This document shows, piece by piece, positions 24,804-33,264 of a stretch of DNA of 64,000 nt. This DNA comes from Maribacter polysiphoniae. GTDB taxonomy: Bacteria; Bacteroidota; Bacteroidia; Flavobacteriales; Flavobacteriaceae. The notes beneath the pieces are model-generated. The model searched no databases. It worked only from the letters and a program-made list of their open reading frames with translations, and was not told where the DNA came from. The position numbers and the translations under genes are program-made. The stretch covers positions 310,001-374,000 of the forward strand of contig NZ_QGGQ01000004.1 in NCBI RefSeq assembly GCF_003148665.1, given 5' to 3'. Positions within the stretch are counted from its first letter, which is position 1; every line of letters begins with the position of its first letter.

Positions 24804-25814
24804 ATGCAATTACAGTTGAAAAAATACACCTTAGCATTAAAACACACCTTTAGCATTTCCAGGGAATCACATGACTATCAAGACACTATGATTGTCAGTC
24901 TCACTTTGAATGGGCAAACGGGATATGGTGAGGCAACCTCAAACCCCTACTACAGGATTACCACTGAAAGTATGATTGATGAAATTGAAACGATACGGGA
25001 AGCCATTGAATCCTTTGAATTTACCATCCCCGAAACCTTTCACCAATTTCTTGTTGATAAAGGACTAAGTAATTTTACCATCTGTGCCTTGGACCTTGCC
25101 GCCAATGACCTATATGGCAAACTATTGGGGAAACCCCTATACGAAATTTGGGGTACTACCACAGACCATTACCCTACCTCGAACTATACCATCGGACTCG
25201 CCGATATACCTACCATGGTAAAAAAAATGGAAGAAAAACCATGGCCCATCTATAAGGTAAAATTAGGGACGGAAAATGATGTGGAAATTATACGTGAATT
25301 ACGAAAACACACTGATGCCGTTTTCCGAATCGATGCCAATTGCGCATGGACAGCGGAACAGACCATCGCATATGCCCCACAACTTAAGGAATTAGGGGTC
25401 GAGTTTTTGGAACAACCCTTAAAGGCTGATGACTGGGCTGGTATGGAGAAGGTTGCCCATGACTGTGTTCTACCTGTTATCGCCGATGAAAGTTGCATCG
25501 TTGAATCCGACGTTGAAAAATGCGCTTTGTTCTTTAATGGTATCAACATAAAGCTTACCAAATGCGGTGGCCTAACCCCGGCGCTGCGCATGATAAAAAA
25601 AGGAAAGGACTTAGGTTTGAAGGTGATGGTTGGCTGTATGACAGAATCTACCGTCGGGATCTCATCCATTGCGCAATTGGCTCCCCAATTGGATTATGTT
25701 GATATGGATGGCGCTATGTTATTAAAAGGGGATATAGCCGATGGTATTCGAATAAATGAAGATGCAACCTTAGATTACCCTAAGTTGGGCGGTAGTGGCA
25801 TAACCCTAAAATAA
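24804..25814 (+). CDS. dipeptide epimerase (L-Ala-D/L-Glu type), enolase superfamily
   Basis: A 336-residue enolase-superfamily enzyme of the muconate-lactonising subgroup. Active-site residues: KxK as 'YKVKLGT', the metal ligands Asp in 'RIDANCAW', Glu in 'FLEQPL' and Asp in 'IADESC', the second acid/base Lys in 'NIKLTKCGG', and the final 'DMDGAMLL' Asp-x-Asp that binds the dipeptide amino group. This set defines L-Ala-D/L-Glu epimerases, which recycle murein dipeptides. Cytoplasmic. Its TAA overlaps the ATG of the PLP enzyme by one base. Confidence 0.9.
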   Translation: MQLQLKKYTLALKHTFSISRESHDYQDTMIVSLTLNGQTGYGEATSNPYYRITTESMIDEIETIREAIESFEFTIPETFHQFLVDKGLSNFTICALDLAANDLYGKLLGKPLYEIWGTTTDHYPTSNYTIGLADIPTMVKKMEEKPWPIYKVKLGTENDVEIIRELRKHTDAVFRIDANCAWTAEQTIAYAPQLKELGVEFLEQPLKADDWAGMEKVAHDCVLPVIADESCIVESDVEKCALFFNGINIKLTKCGGLTPALRMIKKGKDLGLKVMVGCMTESTVGISSIAQLAPQLDYVDMDGAMLLKGDIADGIRINEDATLDYPKLGGSGITLK

Positions 25815-26860
25815 TGGCATATTATATCGATGGTTTTCCAGGGCGTAAAATCAAAATTCATGGGAAAAACTACCTCTATTTTGGTGGAACCTCCTATTTA
25901 GGACTTCAAACAGACAAGAATTTCCAAGACCTGTTCATAAACAACATCAGGAAGTATGGCACAAACTATGGCGCTTCAAGAAAATCGAATGTACGCATTT
26001 CGGTTTATGGAAAAGCGGAAACACTTTTGGCCAATATTGTGGGAAGTGATGCTGCCCTAACCATGTCTTCAGGCTACTTGGCCGGACAGTTCATTGCCCA
26101 AAATTTCAACAAACCGGGGTATAAGCTATTTTATGCACCCAATACCCACTCGGCATTATATAACAATTACAACAAGCCTTATCCCGACTTCAAGACGTTA
26201 AACCTTGCCATAACAGAACATCTCGGTCTAAAGGACGATATTGTCCCTGTACTGTTCTTGGATTCAATCGACTTTAACGGATATAATTATCCCGAATTCA
26301 AGGAACTTGCAAACCTGCCATTGGACAAAATCATTTTAATCGTTGATGACTCCCATGGGATAGGGATCATTGGCAAGAATGGTGAAGGTGTTTTTAGGAC
26401 ATTGCAAAAATTCAACGCCAAGGAGCTGATTATTTGCTGTTCATTGGGAAAGGGTTATGGCATACAGGGAGGAGCCGTACTGGGATCAAACGAAAGAGTG
26501 AAACAACTTAGTGGAACTGCCTTTTTTGGGGGTGCAAGCCCGGCCGCACCTTCCGGGATGGCTACATTCATTGAGGCCCAATCCATTTATGCCTCAAAAA
26601 GATCACAATTGTACAGAAACATGGCTTATTTTGAGCAATCAATTGACCAAATTGATTTTTTCCATCATTTAAACGGACACCCCACCTACACCTTTTCATC
26701 CCCGGAAATGGCAGATTATATTGAAAAAAAAGGATTTATCCTTACCAACTTCAAATATCCGGCAGAAAGCTCTTCCGTAATGAGTCGTGTTGTACTGGGC
26801 AGTCACCATTCCCTAAAGGACATTGAAGGCTTATGCAAGTGCATAAATGCTTTTCTTTAA
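25814..26860 (+). CDS. PLP-dependent acyltransferase/aminotransferase (AONS-like)
   Basis: A 348-residue fold-type I PLP enzyme resembling 8-amino-7-oxononanoate synthase and related alpha-oxoamine synthases, but shorter at the N-terminus. The opening 'NYLYFGGTSYLGLQTD' matches the AONS 'N.YLGL' segment. 'VDDSHGIGIIG' holds the PLP-binding Asp and His, and 'CCSLGKGYGIQGG' the Schiff-base Lys. Co-translated with the dipeptide epimerase, so its substrate may be an amino acid or dipeptide released in peptidoglycan recycling rather than a biotin precursor; this is inference. Confidence 0.82.
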   Translation: MAYYIDGFPGRKIKIHGKNYLYFGGTSYLGLQTDKNFQDLFINNIRKYGTNYGASRKSNVRISVYGKAETLLANIVGSDAALTMSSGYLAGQFIAQNFNKPGYKLFYAPNTHSALYNNYNKPYPDFKTLNLAITEHLGLKDDIVPVLFLDSIDFNGYNYPEFKELANLPLDKIILIVDDSHGIGIIGKNGEGVFRTLQKFNAKELIICCSLGKGYGIQGGAVLGSNERVKQLSGTAFFGGASPAAPSGMATFIEAQSIYASKRSQLYRNMAYFEQSIDQIDFFHHLNGHPTYTFSSPEMADYIEKKGFILTNFKYPAESSSVMSRVVLGSHHSLKDIEGLCKCINAFL

Positions 26861-26923
26861 AAGATTTTCACACCAGATTGTATTTCATTGTAAGATTCAC
26901 AATTACAGATACTTAAAATTATG

Positions 26924-26950
26924 TTGTTATTATAATTTTTTGTAACTTTT
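26924..26950 (+). promoter_or_regulatory. candidate promoter of the 26982 gene
   Basis: TTG (26924-26926) and TAACTTTT (26943-26950), 16 bases apart, fit the Bacteroidetes -33/-7 pattern with shorter spacing. The leader to the ATG at 26982 would be about 25 bases. Confidence 0.4.
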
Positions 26951-26981
26951 ATACAATTATTAATCCCTAAAACACACCACT

Positions 26982-27452
26982 ATGAAAAAATCAATCTACT
27001 TGGTTTTATTGCTGTCCGTTTTTGTTACCATTGTTGCCTTCACAAGCGATAAACCTGAAACTTACCACAGCATAGAAGGCACTTGGGAACTTGAGAATTT
27101 TTATAATTTTGATGGTGGGAATATCACAGATACCTTACCGACTTCAGAAGGTTATAGACAGGTAAAAATGTATTATAATGGTAAAGTCATGTGGTCCCGG
27201 ACAACACAGAAGTATATTAAGGATGCCGATGGCAACAACGTAAAGGGCAGATTTGGTTATGGCACCTACAAGATTACCATGAATGAATTGATAGAAAACA
27301 TTGAATATGGCGATATTGGAATGATGACAGAACTTGATACCTTACGCAATTTTAAATTTGAATTGTGGTTGGGTGAAGATAGATACAGCCAAATCACCCT
27401 TGATGAGGAAGGAAACCGTACTTTTTCTGAAAACTACAAACGAATTGATTGA
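26982..27452 (+). CDS. exported lipocalin-like protein of unknown function
   Basis: A 156-residue protein with a signal peptide (MKKSIYLVLLLSVFVTIVAF). The mature part 'IEGTWELENFYNFDGG', 'GYRQVKMYYNGKVMWSR' and 'GRFGYGTYKIT' shows the alternating strands and the N-terminal Gly-x-Trp of lipocalin-like barrels common in Flavobacteria. It probably binds a hydrophobic ligand in the periplasm, by inference only. No partner gene; a bidirectional terminator follows, before trxB. Confidence 0.78.
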   Translation: MKKSIYLVLLLSVFVTIVAFTSDKPETYHSIEGTWELENFYNFDGGNITDTLPTSEGYRQVKMYYNGKVMWSRTTQKYIKDADGNNVKGRFGYGTYKITMNELIENIEYGDIGMMTELDTLRNFKFELWLGEDRYSQITLDEEGNRTFSENYKRID

Positions 27453-27470
27453 TTCGTTACTTTAAAGCAT

Positions 27471-27505
27471 AAAAAAAGACCGCTGCAATGCAGCGGTCTT
27501 TTTTT
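27471..27505. terminator. bidirectional hairpin terminator
   Basis: A7-GACCGCTGC, loop AAT, then the reverse complement GCAGCGGTC-T7. It lies between the convergent lipocalin-like gene and trxB, and can stop transcription from both sides. Confidence 0.92.
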
Positions 27506-27518
27506 ATATCCATTTATT

Positions 27519-28484
27519 TTAAGCTACCTCTTCGGCTGATTCCACCATGGCCAAATAACGCTCGGCATCCAAAGCGGCCATACAACCGGTTCCTGCGGCA
27601 GTAACCGCTTGTCTGTATTCCTTATCCTGGGCATCACCACAGGCAAAAACCCCTGGAAGATTGGTCTTGGTTGATTTTCCCTTGGTAATGATATACCCGG
27701 TTTCATCCATATCAATCTGACCCTTGAAAATATCGGTATTCGGTTTATGTCCGATAGCGATAAAAAGTCCGGTTATCGCAATTTCCTCTTTTTCCTTGGT
27801 TTGGTTATTCACCATTCTAAGACCTTCGACCACTTGATCGCCCAATACCTCATCAACTTCAGTATTGTATCTAATCTCCAAATTCGAAAGACTGTTTACA
27901 CGATGTTGCATGGCTTTAGAAGCCCTCATATGGTCTTTCCGAACCAACATGGTCACCTTATTGCAGATATTGGCCAAATAAGAGGCCTCTTCCGCTGCGG
28001 TATCACCAGCACCTACGATAGCAACATCCTGTCCCTTATAGAAAAATCCATCACAAACCGCACAGGCAGAAACTCCACCACCCCTTAAACGTTGTTCGCT
28101 AGGAAGGTTCAAATACTTTGCTGTTGCCCCTGTAGAAATAATAATGGTTTTTGCCTCAATGATCTTATCATCATCGATTGTAACCTTATGGGTTCCCCCC
28201 TCTTCCTTACTCAATTCAACCGCAGTCACCATACCTATTCGTACATCGGTACCAAAGCGTTCGGCTTGTTGTTGCAACTGCATCATCATCGTTGGTCCAG
28301 TAATGCCTTCAGGATACCCCGGAAAATTATCAACCTCAGTTGTGGTCGTTAACTGTCCACCTGGTTCCATACCCGTATAAACAACTGGTTTGAGGTCTGC
28401 CCGGGCAGCATAAATAGCCGCTGTATATCCTGCAGGACCGGAACCAATGATCAATGTTTTTATTTGTTCTACTTTCTCAGACAT
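27519..28484 (-). CDS. trxB: thioredoxin-disulfide reductase
   Basis: A 321-residue flavoprotein from the ATG at 28484 (MSEKVEQIKTLIIGSGPAGY). The frame continues 42 codons upstream, but that part is not conserved-looking and lies before the FAD loop GSGPAGYTAA. Redox-active cysteines are in 'SACAVCDGFF'. The NADPH domain has 'VAIVGAGDTAAEEASYL', and 'GVFACGDAQDKEYRQAVTAAGTG' closes the FAD site. It reduces thioredoxin with NADPH in the cytoplasm. A thioredoxin gene is at 40148-40453. Confidence 0.96.
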   Translation of the reverse strand: MSEKVEQIKTLIIGSGPAGYTAAIYAARADLKPVVYTGMEPGGQLTTTTEVDNFPGYPEGITGPTMMMQLQQQAERFGTDVRIGMVTAVELSKEEGGTHKVTIDDDKIIEAKTIIISTGATAKYLNLPSEQRLRGGGVSACAVCDGFFYKGQDVAIVGAGDTAAEEASYLANICNKVTMLVRKDHMRASKAMQHRVNSLSNLEIRYNTEVDEVLGDQVVEGLRMVNNQTKEKEEIAITGLFIAIGHKPNTDIFKGQIDMDETGYIITKGKSTKTNLPGVFACGDAQDKEYRQAVTAAGTGCMAALDAERYLAMVESAEEVA

Positions 28485-28620
28485 ATTTATATTCTTCAAT
28501 AAGTTTATTATTACAAAAGTAGGTTTTTTGTAAAAAACCTTACAGCTAAAGTTATCAAAAGTTATTGATGATGAGCCCAATTGAAAGTAAAACCAACGAT
28601 GATAGGCCATGTACCTATAC

Positions 28621-28662
28621 TGACACCCGTCATAAAATAATTCCCTGTGTTTTGTATTTTTA
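28621..28662 (+). promoter_or_regulatory. FNR/CRP-type site and -7 element of cls
   Basis: TGACACCCGTCA (28621-28632), a TGAC-N4-GTCA palindrome, then 22 bases, then TATTTTTA (28655-28662) as -7 element. The spacing is one less than in most sites of the set. The ATG of cls follows 23 bases after. Confidence 0.6.
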
Positions 28663-28685
28663 AGTAATATTCAAAAGAGCCCACT

Positions 28686-30113
28686 ATGTATTGGACAATC
28701 GCCTTGATCATTTATGTGATTATAGCCATGGGAATGGTTATAAGTTTATTGGTCAATGGTATAAAACCAGCTAAAACACTGGCTTGGTTATTGGCCATTT
28801 TCACCATTCCGGTAGCGGGAATCCTTCTTTATTGGATGATAGGCAGAAATCGAAGGAAATATTCATGGAAAGACATTCAGGAAGATATTGCCATTAACAA
28901 TTACCTCAAGAAAATACAACGCAACCAGGATTCCGTGGAAACGTTGGATATGGACTCCAAAGGGTTTGCCAAACTTACCCGTCTTATTGAAAAAAACAAT
29001 GGCTTTAAGCCCACCAAAAACAATGACGTCACAATCTTAAAGGATGGCAAAGCCACATTTGATGCTATTTTCGAAGCCCTTGAGGCTGCCGACAAATACA
29101 TCTATCTACTCTATTACATATTTGAGGAAGGAGAACTCGCCGATCGCTTAATTGCCCTATTCAAAAAAAAGGTAAAAAAAGGTGTCAAGGTTAAGATTAT
29201 CTACGATGGGGTCGGTAGCTATTCCTTGAGCAAAAAATACATCTCCAAATTAAAATCAATAGGGGTTGAAGTCTATCCGTTCCTGCCATTTAAATTGGGA
29301 AGGTTTTTGGCCTCGATCAATTACAGGAACCATAGAAAGATCATTATCGTAGACGGAAAAGTGGCCTTTACAGGCGGCATCAACATCTCGGATAAATACT
29401 TGAAGGGTGATTTGGTATTGGGAAAATGGCACGACATGCATTTGCGATTAAGGGGGGCTTCCGTCCGGGAGTTGCAGGTGGTATTTGAAATTGATTGGTT
29501 TTTGGTCTCTGGTGACAATTCCGAATTTGACAGGGAATTACCCCCTTTACGGGAAAAGGTAGGAAACCAGATTGTACAGATCGTTTATGGCGGCCCTGAC
29601 GATTACTTTTCCCCCATTGGGCAGACCTATTTTGCCATGATCAATAATGCAAAAAAATACATTTATATCACCAACCCCTATATCATTCCGGGTACAGCGA
29701 TTCTCAAGTCCCTCGAAGTAGCCGCCAATAGTGGCATCGACGTTAGACTTCTGGTATCGGCCAATGCGGATAGTGTCCTGGTGAATTGGAGTGTGCGGTC
29801 TTACTTTGAATCCTTTTTATTGGCCGGAGTAAAGATTTACCTATTCCCCGAAGGTTTTTTACACAGTAAGATCATTGTTTCCGATGATAATTTAGTTTCC
29901 ATCGGTACTGCCAATATGGACATTCGAAGTTTTGAGCAGAATTATGAAGTAAATGCCATGGTATATGACTCCAAAACCGCGCTACTGCTCAAACAGGAAT
30001 TCTTGAATGAAATAGAGCACAGTATTCCCTTAGACTATAAATCGTTTAAAAACAGGCCCTATATAGAGCGACTGAAAGAAGGTTTTGCCAAGATATTCAG
30101 TCCCTTGTTATAG
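28686..30113 (+). CDS. cls: cardiolipin synthase
   Basis: A 475-residue phospholipase D-superfamily enzyme. Two N-terminal membrane helices (about 1-60: 'ALIIYVIIAMGMVISLLV', 'LAWLLAIFTIPVAGILLYWMIG') are followed by two HKD motifs: 'NHRKIIIVDGKVAFTGG' and 'HSKIIVSDDNLVSIGTANMD'. Both catalytic His-Lys pairs are intact. It joins two phosphatidylglycerols into cardiolipin on the inner membrane; cardiolipin increases in stationary phase. A palindrome of the island's regulon stands upstream. Its 3' end overlaps the convergent dehydrogenase gene by six bases. Confidence 0.94.
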   Translation: MYWTIALIIYVIIAMGMVISLLVNGIKPAKTLAWLLAIFTIPVAGILLYWMIGRNRRKYSWKDIQEDIAINNYLKKIQRNQDSVETLDMDSKGFAKLTRLIEKNNGFKPTKNNDVTILKDGKATFDAIFEALEAADKYIYLLYYIFEEGELADRLIALFKKKVKKGVKVKIIYDGVGSYSLSKKYISKLKSIGVEVYPFLPFKLGRFLASINYRNHRKIIIVDGKVAFTGGINISDKYLKGDLVLGKWHDMHLRLRGASVRELQVVFEIDWFLVSGDNSEFDRELPPLREKVGNQIVQIVYGGPDDYFSPIGQTYFAMINNAKKYIYITNPYIIPGTAILKSLEVAANSGIDVRLLVSANADSVLVNWSVRSYFESFLLAGVKIYLFPEGFLHSKIIVSDDNLVSIGTANMDIRSFEQNYEVNAMVYDSKTALLLKQEFLNEIEHSIPLDYKSFKNRPYIERLKEGFAKIFSPLL

Positions 30114-31115
30114 AACAAGGGTTTCATACCCCAATTCATTGGGACAAGGCTTACCTTGCTCCCAGTAATCCAGGTTATCAAATGTTATCTCTGCAATTCG
30201 GGTAAGTGCCTCCTTGGTAACATACGCCTGGTGCGGGGTCAACAAAACATTGGGGAATGAAAGTAAGGTCTTTAAATTTTCATCTTTAATGTCATGGGGG
30301 GCGTTATTCTTAAAGAACAGTCCTTTTTCCTTTTCATAAACATCAGCAGCATAAAATCCGATTTTTTTGGTTCCTATCGCCTTGATCAAGGCTTTGGTTT
30401 CTACAATGGCCCCCCTCGCCGTATTCAAAAGGACTACACCTGGTTTCATCTGTTCAAAGGCCTGTCCGTTCAGCATATGGTGGCTTACAGAAGTCAATGG
30501 TAAGTGAAGGCTAATGATATCAGCTTGCGCATATAACTGCGCCAAATCAACATATGCCACACCGTATTTGTCAACCAAGTCTTGATTCTCAATTAAATCA
30601 TGGGCCAGGATCCTACAGCCAAAACCATGCATGATCTTAACCATTACCGAACCAATGCGTCCCGTACCAACAATGCCTATGGTCTTACCCACCAAATCGA
30701 ACCCCAACAATTTCTGTTGTTCAAAGTTATAACGATGTACTTGACGGTCCGCTATATGTGTTTTCCGATTGACGGTCATTAACAAGGCCACTGCGTGCTC
30801 GGCAATGGCATGGGGTGAATAATCAGGGGCATTGGCGACTTTGAACCCGAAACGTTTTGCCCCCTTTATCTGGATGTTATTATACCCCGCCGACCGCAAG
30901 GTGATATATTTCACCCCTAGATCCCTTAATTTCTCAAGGACGATCAAACAGGCATCATCACCGGAAAATATACTGACAGCGTCATGACCCACTGCTTTTA
31001 ACGCGGTATTCGTATCCAAGGCCTCCGGTATAAAGGTAACCTTATGTCGAAGTCTGTTGGCCTTTTCAAGAAAAGGTATCTCGAAATCCTGTGCACTATA
31101 GACCAGTAACTTCAT
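30108..31115 (-). CDS. D-lactate-type 2-hydroxyacid dehydrogenase
   Basis: A 335-residue D-isomer-specific 2-hydroxyacid dehydrogenase. The NAD-binding region is 'GLVGKTIGIVGTGRIGSVMVKIMHGFG'-like (here 'GFDLVGKTIGIVGTGRIGS'). The catalytic Arg is in 'LLNTARGAIVETK', the Glu in 'VYEKEKGLFF' and the His in 'LTPHQAYVTKEAL'. N-terminal 'LVYSAQDFEIPFLEKAN' and 'ITLRSAGYNNI' resemble fermentative LdhA. It probably reduces pyruvate to D-lactate with NADH, useful when respiration is limited. The start overlaps the upstream lipoprotein gene by 20 bases; the three genes 32227-30108 look like one operon. Confidence 0.88.
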   Translation of the reverse strand: MKLLVYSAQDFEIPFLEKANRLRHKVTFIPEALDTNTALKAVGHDAVSIFSGDDACLIVLEKLRDLGVKYITLRSAGYNNIQIKGAKRFGFKVANAPDYSPHAIAEHAVALLMTVNRKTHIADRQVHRYNFEQQKLLGFDLVGKTIGIVGTGRIGSVMVKIMHGFGCRILAHDLIENQDLVDKYGVAYVDLAQLYAQADIISLHLPLTSVSHHMLNGQAFEQMKPGVVLLNTARGAIVETKALIKAIGTKKIGFYAADVYEKEKGLFFKNNAPHDIKDENLKTLLSFPNVLLTPHQAYVTKEALTRIAEITFDNLDYWEQGKPCPNELGYETLVL

Positions 31116-31758
31116 TTGTGCTTTTTTTTCTGAAAATTAAATCTTGATCTTCCATGGCCATAATGACCAGGCCTATGTAATCGTCTATTGATTTTTCCAT
31201 ATCAACGGGATCATTGATATCTATGGATCCCCGCCAAATCAATTCCCTATCCTTATCCGGACAAATGCAGTACAAGGAGGTTTCAGCATGATAAATCGTG
31301 AAATCCTGTTTATCCTCTGGCATAAAATAGATATTCTGGTTACTAATGTAATCCTCTTCAAAACCTGCATCGTAACGGTCGATGGTATTCAACAATCTTC
31401 TATTCGCTTCAATACTCTCTATCCCGGTCACCTTGGTAAATAGAATGGCATCGAAATCCTTATCCAACAATTGCTGTTCAACCTCGCCCAACTCCTGTTC
31501 TGAACGTTCTGAGGATGTGAACTCCACATCGAAAAGGTCAATACTTCGCATGGCTTCCACCCCCCTCTTTTCAAATTCATCCCTCAATTTGGTTTCATAC
31601 TGTACACGGGCTTCCTCATTATAAGTCATACCTACGACCAGTACTTTGTCCGCATCGAAGATCACAATGTCAGGATTCTTCCAATTTTCAACCAATTCGG
31701 CCGAAGAGCATCCCATTATCATAAACAAAATAAGTACTGATAAAGTCAACTTTCCCAT
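31096..31758 (-). CDS. lipoprotein of unknown function
   Basis: A 220-residue lipoprotein (MGKLTLSVLILFMIMGC, Cys17). After 'SSAELVENWKNPDIV' comes an alpha/beta region 'DKVLVVGMTYNEEARVQYETKLRDEFEKRGVEAMRS', which looks like a small Rossmann-like or DUF4136-type envelope domain. 'ILFTKVTGIESIE' and 'AETSLYCICPDKDRELIWRGSIDI' follow. Not recognised at family level. It lies between the helical family gene (19 bases upstream) and the dehydrogenase (20-base overlap), so it belongs to the same stress operon. Confidence 0.78.
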   Translation of the reverse strand: MGKLTLSVLILFMIMGCSSAELVENWKNPDIVIFDADKVLVVGMTYNEEARVQYETKLRDEFEKRGVEAMRSIDLFDVEFTSSERSEQELGEVEQQLLDKDFDAILFTKVTGIESIEANRRLLNTIDRYDAGFEEDYISNQNIYFMPEDKQDFTIYHAETSLYCICPDKDRELIWRGSIDINDPVDMEKSIDDYIGLVIMAMEDQDLIFRKKSTNEVTGL

Positions 31759-31777
31759 GATTTCCAGTTTTATAGCC

Positions 31778-32227
31778 TCAATTAAGGAGCCTTTTTTGTT
31801 TTTCTTTTTTCATTATCTTCGAAATAAATTGGAATAAACTTCCTTTTAGTTTTCGATAGCTTACCAAATACGTATCAATGGTATAGATCATATCCCTATG
31901 ACTTTCCGTATAGGCTTTCTCCATTTTAGGTTGATCAATGTCGTCCAACATAATGGATAATTGATTCTCATGTACCATAGCCTTTTTCAAGAGCTTTTCG
32001 GCCTCTAATTCCGAATTGGAGATTGCGGTAACCAATTCCTTACTCTCCTCATACAAGCCAAGACTTGTGATTTGAAGTGTATAGGACTTGATCAAATCAT
32101 TTAGGAACAATTGTTCATCCTTAACGAATTTCAACTGGGAAATCCATTCTAATGAAGTTTCGTGCATTTCTTCTGGGCTTTTCCATTCCAAATACCTGTA
32201 AATCTGTTTTTTAGTTTTCATGTTCAT
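31778..32227 (-). CDS. helical stress-island family protein, copy A
   Basis: A 149-residue, fully helical, charged protein (MNMKTKKQIYRYLEWKS...). It is one of four divergent relatives in this window (A here; B 33265-33696; C 43852-44304; D 45819-46268). Shared pattern: a Trp/Leu start helix ('EWISQLKFVKDEQLFLNDLIKSY'), a middle helix ending 'VxHExxLxxML', and a last helix with aromatic-Lys-Leu ('SYRKLKGSLFQFI'). No signal peptide or catalytic motif, and I know of no named family. It is the first gene of the operon with the lipoprotein and the D-lactate dehydrogenase, and carries a regulon-type promoter. A bundle binding another macromolecule is a reasonable guess, nothing more. Confidence 0.72.
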   Translation of the reverse strand: MNMKTKKQIYRYLEWKSPEEMHETSLEWISQLKFVKDEQLFLNDLIKSYTLQITSLGLYEESKELVTAISNSELEAEKLLKKAMVHENQLSIMLDDIDQPKMEKAYTESHRDMIYTIDTYLVSYRKLKGSLFQFISKIMKKEKQKRLLN

Positions 32228-32288
32228 ATACTTTTAAATTGATATCGACTTGTTTTACCCTTTAAGGCAGTACACCATATTACTACTC

Positions 32289-32331
32289 CCAAGGTATCCC
32301 TTTTATAGCTTTGTATAAATGATTTAGATCA
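32289..32331 (-). promoter_or_regulatory. FNR/CRP-type site and -7 element of operon A
   Basis: On the minus strand: TGATCTAAATCA (32331-32320), 23 bases, then TACCTTGG (32296-32289), a near-consensus -7 element. No TTTG -33 element is present at the usual place, as expected when an activator replaces it. Confidence 0.75.
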
Positions 32332-32463
32332 GTCGTAGCAGTATGTTCCGGGGTATATGCCACTAAGGTCCACCTTATACAACCTGACGTGTTACCCTAA
32401 TACCAAAGGTTGGTTTTTATGTCTCATATTTTTGAAGCTAACTAAATTTGTCTAGATTCGTAC

Positions 32464-32488
32464 TTGTAACGGATTTTCCATGTTACAA
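32464..32488. promoter_or_regulatory. palindrome upstream of the LytTR gene
   Basis: TTGTAAC (32464-32470) and GTTACAA (32482-32488) form perfect 7-base arms with an 11-base spacer, 54 bases before the LytTR-regulator ATG. A second pair, ACGACG / CGTCGT, lies just downstream around 32491-32524. Candidates for autoregulation by the LytTR protein. Confidence 0.45.
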
Positions 32489-32541
32489 AAACGACGAACA
32501 ATGAATACCAGTCATAGAACGTCGTAATAAAGAACACCCAA

Positions 32542-33246
32542 ATGACCTATAAAACCCTGAACACCATAGTAGTTGAAGATTCTGACACCCAAAGGGCAGT
32601 AATTTCCAAATTAGCCAAAGAACACCCCCAACTGAATGTTTTGGGTGATTATTCAAATGGCATACTCGCCTTGAACGCCATTCAAAAAAACAAGGTTGAT
32701 CTAATTTTGCTCGATATTGAAATGCCTGTTGTCAATGGTTTTGACTTGCTCGATTCTTTGGAGACCCCTCCACAGATCATCCTCATATCAAACAAAAGTG
32801 ATTATGCGTTAAAAGCATTTGAATATCCCAATATCACAGATTATCTACAGAAGCCTATTGAAAAGGCCCGTTTTGCAACGGCTATAGGCCGAGTGGTCAA
32901 AACACACAACCAAATTAGGAAGAGCAATAAAAATCAGGATTTTGTGTATGTGAATGTCGATCTTCAAAAGAAAAAAATATATCTAAATACCATCAAATGG
33001 ATTGAGGCCCTCGGCGATTACATTAAAATCGTGACGACTGAGGACAATTATATTGTCCTTTCCACAATGAAAGCGTTTCTAACACAAGTACCCGGCAAAA
33101 AACTCATTAGAATACACAAATCTTATATCGTTAATGCCAAAAAGGTTGATAACTGGAGTAGTACCAAGGTCGAAGTGGCCGGCACAAAATTACCCATGAG
33201 CAGAACGCATAAAGAGGCTTTGGAGAAAATACTCATCACCACATAA
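32542..33246 (+). CDS. LytTR-family response regulator
   Basis: A 234-residue response regulator. Receiver domain about 8-125: acidic pocket Glu12-Asp13, phosphoacceptor Asp58 ('LILLDIEMPVVNGFDL'), and Lys in 'LQKPIEKA'. LytTR DNA-binding domain about 135-232: 'FVYVNVDLQKKKIYLNTIKWIEALGDYIKIVT' and 'LIRIHKSYIVNAKKVD'. No histidine kinase gene is adjacent, so its partner is elsewhere or is the PAS kinase at 42448. It is divergent from operon A and convergent with copy B. Placement suggests a second regulator for the island. Confidence 0.92.
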   Translation: MTYKTLNTIVVEDSDTQRAVISKLAKEHPQLNVLGDYSNGILALNAIQKNKVDLILLDIEMPVVNGFDLLDSLETPPQIILISNKSDYALKAFEYPNITDYLQKPIEKARFATAIGRVVKTHNQIRKSNKNQDFVYVNVDLQKKKIYLNTIKWIEALGDYIKIVTTEDNYIVLSTMKAFLTQVPGKKLIRIHKSYIVNAKKVDNWSSTKVEVAGTKLPMSRTHKEALEKILITT

Positions 33247-33264
33247 TTGCATCATTCCCAAGGA

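Noticed and set aside
28485-28610. 42-codon N-terminal extension of trxB
   Set aside because: Not needed for the FAD fold, which begins right after the ATG at 28484, and it runs into the trxB-cls promoter region.
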